A stretch of 7,166 nt of DNA from Acidobacteriaceae bacterium (GTDB lineage: Bacteria > Acidobacteriota > Terriglobia > Terriglobales > Acidobacteriaceae). Under the pieces are notes generated by a model. The model was not told where the DNA came from. It saw only the letters and a list, made by a program, of their open reading frames with translations, and searched no databases. Made by a program: the position numbers and the translations under genes. The stretch is from assembly GCA_030838305.1 (NCBI GenBank), contig JAUTWY010000400.1:1-7166 (forward strand), in the 5' to 3' direction. Numbering within the stretch: position 1 is the stretch's first letter; every line of letters starts with the position of its first letter. Shown piece after piece: positions 1 through 6,212 of the stretch.

Positions 1-837
1 GTCTCCAACGACGGCATGCAGCAGTATCTGTTCCACAACAACGGTGATGGCACCTTCAAGGAATGCGCGCTGGAATCAGGTGTAGGGTTGACCTCCGATG
101 GCAAAGGTCTTTCCGGGATGGGCACGGCTTTTCAAGACTATGACAACGACGGCCGTCCTGACATCATCACTACAGTGCTACCGCGTGAATTGTACGCGTT
201 GTTTCATAACGATGGCGACGGCTCATTTACTTATGACAGTCTAAAGAGCGGCCTTGGCGCACTGACATCCGGCAGCTCGGGTTGGGGCGTAGGATTGGAA
301 GATTTCAATAATGACGGCTGGAAGGATCTTTTTGTGGCGCAAAGCCACGTGCTTGAGAATGTCGAGAAAATTGATGCTTCCTTGCACTATAAGGAGTTGC
401 CGCTGTTGGCGCTGAATCATAGTGGCAGGTTCGAGAGAACCGATTCGGGCGTAATGACACCGCTGGCGGCCCGCGGCGCAGCTTTCGGCGACATTAATAA
501 TGACGGCAAGATGGACGCTATCATTACTACCCTTGGCGGACCGCCGGTATTACTTCTGAATCGCTGCGATAATCATAATCATTGGCTCTCGATTACCCTG
601 CGCGGCACGCGCAGCAATCGCGATGGATACGGAGTTAAGGTTTCTGTGAATGGTCAGACGCGCTTCGCCACATCGGCGGGAAGCTATGTCTGCGCGAATG
701 ACAAGCGCCTGCACTTCGGACTAGGGTCCGCGGAGAAAGCTTCAGTAGAAGTTGTCTGGCCTTCCGGCGCTAAACAAGTTTTAAGCGATGTTCGCGCCGA
801 CCAATTCCTGGAAGTTCGCGAACCGGAGCACTCGTGA
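1..837 (+). CDS. FG-GAP/VCBS repeat protein with C-terminal ASPIC/UnbV domain (CRTAC1-like), 3' part
   Basis: The reading frame is open from base 1 (VSNDG before the first Met at 16), so the gene begins upstream of the window and about 278 residues of its C-terminus are present. Beta-propeller blades show as LFHNNGDGTF and LFHNDGDGSF and as three calcium-loop motifs of the Dx[DN]xDGxxD type at nt 136-162 (DYDNDGRPD), 301-327 (DFNNDGWKD) and 490-516 (DINNDGKMD). The last ~85 residues match the ASPIC/UnbV pattern: NHWLSITLRGTRSNRDGYG, then SAGSY, LHFGLG and VEVVWPSG. Such proteins are normally exported and thought to act in surface or carbohydrate/protein binding; no enzymatic role is known to me. 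The stop overlaps the next gene's GTG start by four bases (GTGA), suggesting translational coupling. Family assignment is firm; the biological role is not established. Confidence 0.93.
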   Translation, partial: VSNDGMQQYLFHNNGDGTFKECALESGVGLTSDGKGLSGMGTAFQDYDNDGRPDIITTVLPRELYALFHNDGDGSFTYDSLKSGLGALTSGSSGWGVGLEDFNNDGWKDLFVAQSHVLENVEKIDASLHYKELPLLALNHSGRFERTDSGVMTPLAARGAAFGDINNDGKMDAIITTLGGPPVLLLNRCDNHNHWLSITLRGTRSNRDGYGVKVSVNGQTRFATSAGSYVCANDKRLHFGLGSAEKASVEVVWPSGAKQVLSDVRADQFLEVREPEHS

Positions 838-1895
838 TTTTTCTTTTGTTCATGGCGCTGGCGGGCCAGGCCGCTGCATCGGATGCTATGCAACACCTGC
901 AAGCCGGACTTGAAGCTCGCAATCAGCATCAGGTCGACGTTGAGATTACCGAGTTTCGTGAAGCTGCCAGGCTCGACCCCCAGCTGGCGGATGCATTCGT
1001 AAATCTCGGCGCCGCCTATATGGAGAAACACGATTACGGCGCGGCCATCACTCCTCTTAAGCGCGCGCTGGAACTCAGTCCAGACTTGCTGCCGGCCCAC
1101 CAGTTTTTGGGCTACGCGCTGCTCGCCCAAGGCTATGCCGCGGAGGCCATCCCGCATCTCGCGCGGGCCGGCGCACAGGAAGCCTTGGGAATCGCGCAAA
1201 TCGAAACCGGCCAGCTAACCGAAGCAGTCGCCAATTTCACCGCCGCGCTTCCCCAACATCCCAATGATCCTGACTTGTTATTTTACCTGGGCCATTCCAG
1301 CGGCTTACTTTCCAAGACGGCCATCGACACTTTGATTGCCAATCATCCTGATTCCGCTCGCGCGCACCAGGCCCTCGGCGAAAACTATTTGGTGCTTCGG
1401 CAAATGCCGCAAGCCGAGAAAGAATACCTGGAGGCGCTGCGCCTTCGTCCGGATTTGCCCGGGCTTCATCTGGAATTAGGCCAGGTCTACGCCAACTCGG
1501 CCCAGTGGCCTAAAGCGGAGGCCGAATTTCGCGCTGAAGCAAAATTGCAGCCTGGTAACGCGGAAGCCGCATACCGCCTCGGCGCGGCTTTGCTCCAGCA
1601 AGGAAATGCGCACGACGCGCTGGCCGAATTGAAGCGGTCAAACCAGCTCAAGCCGGAGATGCCAGAGACTCTGTACTCCCTCGGCAAGGCTGCGTCCATG
1701 ACCGGCGAAAGCGCCGTAGCCGAGCAAGCTTGGCTGAAAGTAATCGAACTGGAAAAAAACACTTCGATCGCCGCTCAAGGGTATTTCGGTCTCGCCGGTT
1801 TACATCGCAAGCAAGGCAAGGTCGCCCAGTCGCAACATGAAATGGAAGAGTTTCAGAAACTTCAAAACACTATCGGACCACCGCGCTCTGAATAG
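834..1895 (+). CDS. Secreted or periplasmic tetratricopeptide repeat protein
   Basis: This 353-residue protein starts at a GTG overlapping the preceding stop codon. The N-terminus (MIFLLFMALAGQAAA) is a short hydrophobic stretch ending in small residues, consistent with a signal peptide cleaved near residue 15. The rest is almost wholly TPR: helical pairs at about residues 19-52, 53-86, 87-112, 113-145, 174-207, 208-241, 242-275, 276-309 and 312-345, with recurring A-x-x-x-LG-x-x-Y, A-x-x-x-[FL]-x-x-A and L-x-P signatures. There are no cysteines and no catalytic domain. TPR arrays are protein-interaction scaffolds; the overlap with the FG-GAP/ASPIC gene suggests the two exported proteins are made together and may interact. 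The partner is inferred from position only. Confidence 0.9.
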   Translation: MIFLLFMALAGQAAASDAMQHLQAGLEARNQHQVDVEITEFREAARLDPQLADAFVNLGAAYMEKHDYGAAITPLKRALELSPDLLPAHQFLGYALLAQGYAAEAIPHLARAGAQEALGIAQIETGQLTEAVANFTAALPQHPNDPDLLFYLGHSSGLLSKTAIDTLIANHPDSARAHQALGENYLVLRQMPQAEKEYLEALRLRPDLPGLHLELGQVYANSAQWPKAEAEFRAEAKLQPGNAEAAYRLGAALLQQGNAHDALAELKRSNQLKPEMPETLYSLGKAASMTGESAVAEQAWLKVIELEKNTSIAAQGYFGLAGLHRKQGKVAQSQHEMEEFQKLQNTIGPPRSE

Positions 1896-1960
1896 AAAAC
1901 CGTCAGCGAAAGCGTGGCCGCAATTACTCAAGAATCTCCCGAGCGGGCATACATGCTTTT

Positions 1961-3129
1961 CTAGATTGTCCGTGGGGTTTGCTCCGCCTCTGTGCTGATA
2001 TTCATTTCTACTGCTTGTGATTTGAGAAAGGGGTAGTCCGTGTAGCCGACGGGCGAGGATCCGTAATAGTCTTCGGGACGCTGTTCATTCAATGGCGCGT
2101 CCAAACGGATGCGCTCGACGAGGTCGGGATTTGCAATGTAGTCCCTTCCAAACGCGATGAGATCGCCTAATCCCTCCAGCGTAAGTTCGGCGCCGTGCTT
2201 CCGGTCGATGCCTACATTGAGAATCAAAGTTCCGTGGTAGCGGCCGCGGAAGTGATGAATTACGCCGTCGCCCGCCAGTGCAGAGATGGGCGTTTTTGAC
2301 AGGTCGGCAAGCTGCCTCATGAGGTACACGTGAGACAACTTGTAGCTATTCAGCCGTTCATAAACGTATTCAGAGGTGGGGACCGTCGATGGCACGGCTC
2401 TGAATAAACCAAGCTCGTCATCATCGGGCCGGCCTTCACGCCTACGCGCTGACTCGGCCAAACATTGAGGACTGCTTCCAACACTTCAAACAGGAAGCGC
2501 CCCCGATTTTCGATACTGCCTCCGTATTCGTCAGTTCTGCGATTGGTAGTCTCATGCAGGAACTGTTGGATGAGATACACGAATCCGGCCTGAATCTGTA
2601 CGCCATCGAACCCGGCGTCCTTTGCCACTTGCGCCGAGTTGTAGTATTCGTCGATGGCCTGCTGGATATCCGCAAGCGTCATCTCCCGCGGCGTTTCGCT
2701 CATGCGCGTCCCTCCAGGAACATGAATCAACTGTTCCGGATTGATGGCCGAAGGAGCCACGGGCAACCGGCCATCGCCGAAAAATGAAGGATGGGAGACC
2801 GAGCCTTGGTGCCATAGCTGAGCGAATATCCGTCCGCCGCGCGCGTGAACTGCATCGGTAATCGCCTTCCATGCGGCGCGCTGAGTTTCGTTGTAGATTC
2901 CTGGAGCTCCGTGCCAACCTTGTGCGTTTTCACTAACCCAGACGCCCTCACTTATGATGAGACCCGCGGATGCGCGTTGTTCGTAATATTGGCGCATCAA
3001 GTCGGTGGGCACGTGGCCCGGATTATCGGCGCGTGTTCTCGTCAAAGGCGCCATCACCACACGATTACGAAGCCGAAGGTCGCCCAGCATGTAAGGCTCA
3101 AGCAACGGTTGGCGCGTTTCATTCTGCAC
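1961..3129 (-). pseudogene. Old Yellow Enzyme-family FMN ene-reductase, interrupted by a frameshift
   Basis: OYE-family enzymes use FMN and NAD(P)H to reduce activated C=C bonds, quinones or nitro compounds. The N-terminal piece (3129 down to about 2419) has LLEPYMLGDLRLRNRVVMAP, the FMN-contacting T30 in PLTRTR, FAQLWHQG and NRRTDEYGGSIENRGRF. Continuing residues, including the hallmark AFGRDYIANPDLVERIRL and GYTDYPFL, lie in another frame down to 1961. The break is near 2416-2425: GVKAGPMM on one side joins ELGLFRAVPSTVPTSEYV on the other, which fits loss of one base (for example in an AAC codon after ATGATG). Restored length would be about 389 residues, slightly longer than the usual ~360-370 with extra residues at the C-terminus. 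The GTG at 3129 is the only start between an in-frame upstream stop and the conserved N-terminus. The active-site pair is atypical (Q180 and F183, Y185 kept). It is probably transcribed from its own operator-bearing promoter. It could be a true pseudogene or an assembly error. Confidence 0.88.
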
Positions 3130-3200
3130 GGTCTCTCTGCCTCACACTACTAATTCAGCGCCGTTGCCAGCGCCGGCTACTTTCAACGATCAACTCCAGT

Positions 3201-3231
3201 GGCTATTCTCAACTGAACGGTTCATTACAAA
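3201..3231 (-). promoter_or_regulatory. Putative TetR operator and promoter of the OYE gene
   Basis: A perfect 11-bp palindrome TGAACGGTTCA occupies 3214-3224, 85 bp upstream of the OYE GTG. Read on the minus strand, the 21 bases of 3211-3231 match 6119-6139 of the tetR/SDR region at 20 of 21 positions. A possible -35 (TTGTAA, 3225-3230) abuts the palindrome, which would fill the spacer. The -10 at 3202-3207 (AATAGC) is poor, so the promoter itself is tentative. An operator inside the spacer would fit repression by blocking RNA polymerase. Confidence 0.6.
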
Positions 3232-3269
3232 CTCGCACAAGATTGTGAATCTCTCCTCGCTTGACGAAG

Positions 3270-4257
3270 TTAAGTGGTGACGACGACTTTCCCGAACTGC
3301 TGGTTGGACTCGAGATAGCGGTGAGCGTCGACGATGCTATCGAAGGGATATGTCTTCGCGATCCTGGGCTTGAATGCACCGGACGCGAGTCCGGGAAGGA
3401 TGTAGCTTTTGAGAGCGTTGAGGCGGGCGTCATCGTCTAGCGTGCTGTTCGCTGCAAAACCACGAATCGTCAAACGCCGCCGCAAGACTTGAATTGCCGG
3501 AAACGAATTCATTTCTTTGCTGAGCACGACATACGTCAGGACCAGACCATCCATGGATGTTGCGCAAACCAGCTTCGCGAACGACGGACCGCCCACTGCG
3601 TCGAAAACAACCCTTGCTCCTTTGCCGTCGGTAAGCCGCTTTACTTCTTCTTCCACGTCCTTCTCTTCGGTGGCAATCACATGGGCTGCACCCGCTTGCA
3701 ACAAAGCGTCCGCTTTCCCTGAGCGACGCGTCGGTGCGATGGGAATGGCGCCTTCCTGTCGTGCCATCTGAATCGCCGCGAGACCGACGCCGCTCGACGC
3801 AGCCGTAATCAGGACGGTATCCTTCGCGGCCAACTTCGCAATATCGATCAGACCGGTCCAAGCCGTCGTGAACGGCATCCAACTCGCGGCCGCCTCTTCC
3901 CATGTCAGGTTGGCAGGATGCTTGACGACGGACCGCGCAGGAGCAAGCACGAGATCGCCATATAAACCGTATTGCGCGGGACCGAACGTCGCGATGACGC
4001 TTACCGCGTCGCCTGTCTTAAAATTTGTTACGCCCGTTCCGACGGCGTCGACCTCACCGGAAACCTCCGAACCGAGTTGTGCAGGAAGCGCCGGCGGAAG
4101 ACCGTAGGTGCCCGCACGAAGTGACTTCCGAGCGATTGAGCCCGATGGCCTTCACCCGCATTCTGATTTCACCAGCTCCCGGTTCTGGTGGGGGAACCTC
4201 AACGATCTTGAGCACCTCCGGGCCACCCGTTTCGTAAAATAATATTTTCCGAGCCAC
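3270..4257 (-). pseudogene. Zinc-free MDR / quinone oxidoreductase-type dehydrogenase, interrupted by a frameshift
   Basis: The N-terminal GroES-like part runs from a GTG at 4257 (VARKILFYETGGPEVLKIVE) to EVT near 4120. An AGGAG sits 6 nt before this GTG, whereas the longer ORF from 4284 adds residues with no family similarity. At about 4119 the frame changes: the original frame soon hits TGA (about 4054), while the next frame continues seamlessly as RAGTYGLPPALPAQLGSEVS and on to QQFGKVVVTT at 3270. Family members have E-V-x-[aromatic]-R here, so loss of two bases (most of a Phe codon) fits best. Restored length is about 329 residues, normal for the family. The Rossmann motif AASSGVGLAAIQ lies near restored residue 153. 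I see no catalytic Cys/His zinc ligands, so an NADPH:quinone/enone reductase-like role is more likely than a zinc alcohol dehydrogenase. The gene lies 48 bp after the cupin gene, as the last member of the SDR operon. Confidence 0.87.
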
Positions 4258-4305
4258 CGTATCTCCTGCTTCTCCGCGTGCCACCGTAGCCGAGAGTCCC
4301 CTGAC

Positions 4306-4854
4306 TCAATTTTTCGCGCCATTTAAAAAAAACAACATCGTCGCCGGAGCTGCGCCTTTGTTTCGCCACGCGTGCCGAGTCCCATTCTGGACGACGACAT
4401 TGCCCTTCTGGAGATGAACCGTTTTTCCGTCATCCAGTTCGAGCCATATCTCGCCTTCGAACACGACCGCGTAATCCACTGTGTTTGTCTTGTGCATGGC
4501 CCGGTCTTCCGCTTCGAAGTGGTCCGCAAGCCCCTTCAGCCTGCTCAGAGCCTCTTTATGCGCGGCGTTGCCATCAAAAGACGGATCTTCGAATACAGAA
4601 CTGGGCGGAAAGGTAACGATATGAAGGCTTGTCCCTCCCGGCCCAGGAACAACGGACTCAGGGTAGCCATCCATCTTTTGTTGCTGACTCAGATCGGGAA
4701 TCGATGAATTCACCCAGACGAGACGATGGATGTAGCCTGGAACAGTCTTGAAATTGTAGTTTTCCAGCAACTCATCACTCTGGATAACAGACTTACCTTG
4801 TATTTCTGCGGTGACCACGCGACGGTAGCTCGCCTTTTTATTTTCGGGTTTCAC
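4306..4854 (-). CDS. Cupin-domain protein of unknown substrate
   Basis: This 182-residue protein has a C-terminal cupin barrel. Motif 1 is at about residues 121-140 (HKTNTVDYAVVFEGEIWLEL) and motif 2 at about 151-165 (GNVVVQNGTRHAWRN). Likely metal-site residues are H121, D127 or E134, and H161. Motif 1 has HxTxTxDY instead of the classical HxHxxxxE, as in the cupins often found beside dehydrogenases; a non-canonical metal site or no metal is possible. The ~115-residue N-terminal part carries no motif I recognise. The start is a GTG preceded by GGGAGG at a short distance (AAAT); the ATG two bases earlier is immediately followed by TGA and cannot be used. It lies 17 bp after the SnoaL-like gene, hence same operon. 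Possible roles are a small-molecule dioxygenase, isomerase or ligand sensor; the sequence does not decide. Confidence 0.85.
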   Translation of the reverse strand: MKPENKKASYRRVVTAEIQGKSVIQSDELLENYNFKTVPGYIHRLVWVNSSIPDLSQQQKMDGYPESVVPGPGGTSLHIVTFPPSSVFEDPSFDGNAAHKEALSRLKGLADHFEAEDRAMHKTNTVDYAVVFEGEIWLELDDGKTVHLQKGNVVVQNGTRHAWRNKGAAPATMLFFLNGAKN

Positions 4855-4871
4855 ATTTCCTCCCTTCTTCT

Positions 4872-5288
4872 CTATTTACTTCCGGATCCCGCCGGGAATT
4901 TTTCCCCGAACATGGGCAGTCCACTTTTCGACTGCTGCTCCGTAGCCTCATCCTGAATAACATCCCAATGCTCCACGAGTATCCCGTTCTTCATGCGCAC
5001 AATATCTGCGGCGATCCAATTCACAGGAGCACCGAAACCGCTAAATCGCCGGTGCACGATCACGAAGTCTCCCTCAGCCACCATCGTTCCCGGCTCGTAC
5101 TTCAAGGTCGGTGGGATGCTCTTGATAAGATGGAAAAGGCCCTCGCGGCCAGGTGCGATATGAGCACTGTGCTGAATGTAATTCGGTGACCAGAATTTTT
5201 CCGCTGCCGCGTAATCGCGCTTATTGAACAGGGTTTCGAACGCTTCAAGAACGATGGCCTTATTTTTCGCTACTGTCGATTCGCTCAT
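4872..5288 (-). CDS. SnoaL-like / NTF2-fold protein (predicted aldol-condensation or cyclase type)
   Basis: This complete 138-residue protein has the NTF2-like cone-fold pattern of the SnoaL-like group. There is an N-terminal helix with NKAIVLEAFETLFNKRDYAA, then FWSPNYIQHSAHIAPGREGL, a central VAEGDFVIVHRRFSG strand pair and the terminal IVRMKNGILVEHWDVIQ. H40 in YIQH and H107/D109 in EHWD are the conserved polar pocket residues. Relatives include polyketide cyclases and many uncharacterised proteins that probably act on small carbonyl compounds; the substrate here is unknown. The ATG at 5288 follows a purine-rich AGAGAGG. It starts 18 bp after the SDR stop and ends 17 bp before the cupin start, so it is the second gene of the operon. 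It is cytoplasmic, with no signal peptide. Confidence 0.85.
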   Translation of the reverse strand: MSESTVAKNKAIVLEAFETLFNKRDYAAAEKFWSPNYIQHSAHIAPGREGLFHLIKSIPPTLKYEPGTMVAEGDFVIVHRRFSGFGAPVNWIAADIVRMKNGILVEHWDVIQDEATEQQSKSGLPMFGEKFPAGSGSK

Positions 5289-5306
5289 TTCGCCTCTCTT
5301 CTCCGT

Positions 5307-6059
5307 TCAGGACTGCTGCTGCAACATCGAATCGTTGAACTGAGTGACCAACGCTCCTTCGTTTCGCCCTGGGTTGTTGCGGAGCGGCTTCGCGCGTTCT
5401 ACGAGGACTTCCTGCGCATCAGTCCCAAGAACCCCGATCGTCTCCTCGATAAATTCAGCGAGGGGCATCGCGCGCGGTTCATTGTTGCTGCCCATCAGGT
5501 CGGTTTGCACCCAAGGGGGAGCGATCTCGACTACACTGGCCGCCGTGTTCTTGAGTTTGTAGCGCTGGGAAAGAACATAGGAATGCAGCGCCGCCTTCGT
5601 CGCTGAGTACACCGCGGTGATGGCCAGCGGAACGTATCCGAGCACTGAAGTGTTGTAGATGATCGTTGCCGATGGTTGCTTTTTCAGGTGTTCGATGAAC
5701 GCCGAGGTCACTCGGATGGTCCCCAGCAGATTAGTGTTCACGGTGGCGACCAGCAGAGCGTCGTCGATCACGCTCGCGGCATCGTCAATCTGCATAATGC
5801 CGGCGTTGTTGATCAGGACGTTGAGCTTCGGATAGCGGGCGATAAGCTTCTTTGCCACCGAGGCGATGCTCTCGGGGTCTTGAAGATCCAACTCGACCGA
5901 GGCCATCCCAGGGTTCGCCTTCGTCGTAGCGTCCAAGTGTGATTGCCGGCGACCGGAAATGATGATTTGGTTTCCGCGCTTATGCAGCGCCTCCGCGAGA
6001 CCGCGTCCGATTCCCGAACCACCGCCGGTGATGAAAATCGTGTTTCCTGTGAGAATCAT
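5307..6059 (-). CDS. Short-chain dehydrogenase/reductase, DltE-like (COG3967 type)
   Basis: This complete 250-residue classical SDR has the nucleotide-binding TGGGSGIG at residues 11-18, NNAG at 84-87, an active-site Asn probably N110, the catalytic Ser S138 and Y151-SAT-K155. SGRR at 35-38 after the second beta strand suggests a preference for NADP(H). The overall pattern, with an early ITGGGSGIGRGLAEAL and a PPWVQTDLMG substrate-loop region, resembles DltE-like oxidoreductases, whose substrates are mostly unknown. The ATG at 6059 has GGGAGG 9 nt upstream. It is the first annotated enzyme gene of the leftward operon and diverges from tetR, with a 153-bp gap between the two start codons that holds two copies of the putative operator. 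An NADPH-linked carbonyl reductase role is inferred. Confidence 0.93.
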   Translation of the reverse strand: MILTGNTIFITGGGSGIGRGLAEALHKRGNQIIISGRRQSHLDATTKANPGMASVELDLQDPESIASVAKKLIARYPKLNVLINNAGIMQIDDAASVIDDALLVATVNTNLLGTIRVTSAFIEHLKKQPSATIIYNTSVLGYVPLAITAVYSATKAALHSYVLSQRYKLKNTAASVVEIAPPWVQTDLMGSNNEPRAMPLAEFIEETIGVLGTDAQEVLVERAKPLRNNPGRNEGALVTQFNDSMLQQQS

Positions 6060-6062
6060 GGA

Positions 6063-6152
6063 TTATTTCCTCCCCGCCAAAACACATATCCGCTCCATCA
6101 ACTCGAAGCGGGCGCTGCTTTTTAATGAACCGTTCAGTTCAATATGATGCAT
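6063..6152 (-). CDS. Possible 29-residue leader ORF upstream of the SDR gene
   Basis: An ATG at 6152 follows a strong GGAGG (6159-6163) with a 6-nt spacer and opens 29 codons (MHHIELNGSL... ending VLAGRK). Its TAA stops three bases before the SDR ATG, and the SDR ribosome binding site lies inside its last codons, an arrangement that would permit translational coupling. It overlaps the operator at 6126-6136, so it can be translated only if the SDR transcript starts upstream of 6163. No family is recognised, and an ORF this short can occur by chance. Confidence 0.27.
   Translation of the reverse strand: MHHIELNGSLKSSARFELMERICVLAGRK
6120..6148 (+). promoter_or_regulatory. Putative TetR operator 1 with a tetR-directed promoter
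   Basis: The perfect palindrome TGAACCGTTCA lies at 6126-6136. It would fill the 17-bp spacer between a weak -35 (TTTTAA, 6120-6125) and a good -10 (TATGAT, 6143-6148) on the plus strand. The sequence around it repeats upstream of OYE. The operator also lies 67-77 bp upstream of the SDR start, so it could act on both divergent genes. No convincing -10 for the SDR direction was found at this site. Confidence 0.6.
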
Positions 6153-6177
6153 GAAAATCCTCCGCGTTACAACAATA

Positions 6178-6206
6178 TTGCACCGAACAGTTCAATACGT
6201 CATAAT
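6178..6206 (+). promoter_or_regulatory. Putative TetR operator 2 with a tetR promoter giving a leaderless transcript
   Basis: GAACAGTTC (6185-6193) is a 9-bp palindrome and fits TGAACNGTTCA with one mismatch (C at 6184). Centre-to-centre distance to operator 1 is 58 bp. It lies in the exact 17-bp spacer between TTGCAC (6178-6183) and CATAAT (6201-6206). The predicted start of transcription, about 7 bp after the -10, falls on the ATG at 6213. No Shine-Dalgarno is visible before that ATG, which is consistent with a leaderless mRNA. Confidence 0.5.
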
Positions 6207-6212
6207 GTGCAC

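Noticed and set aside
684..1199. 171-residue minus-strand ORF
   Set aside because: It lies across the ASPIC and TPR genes, both with clear family motifs on the plus strand, and its translation has no recognisable domain.
1896..1960. Bidirectional terminator between the convergent TPR and OYE genes
   Set aside because: Only a 4-bp GCAT/ATGC stem with a 2-nt loop near a short T-rich stretch was found, too weak to call.
2411..2430. Programmed ribosomal frameshifting in OYE
   Set aside because: No slippery heptamer or downstream structure was seen, and OYE enzymes are not known to use frameshifting; mutation or sequence error is simpler.
2552..2917. 121-residue and neighbouring short minus-strand ORFs within OYE
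   Set aside because: Out-of-frame readings of the conserved OYE frame, with no motifs of their own.
3430..3903. 157-residue minus-strand ORF inside the MDR gene
   Set aside because: It is an arginine-rich out-of-frame shadow of the Rossmann-domain coding region, whose proper frame carries the family motifs.
5231..5246. GAACGCTTC-like sequence as a fourth operator
   Set aside because: It breaks the GAACNGTTC pattern and lies inside the SnoaL-like coding region.
6144..6212. Upstream tetR start adding 23 residues
   Set aside because: The extension has no TetR similarity and overlaps the predicted -10 element and operator 2.
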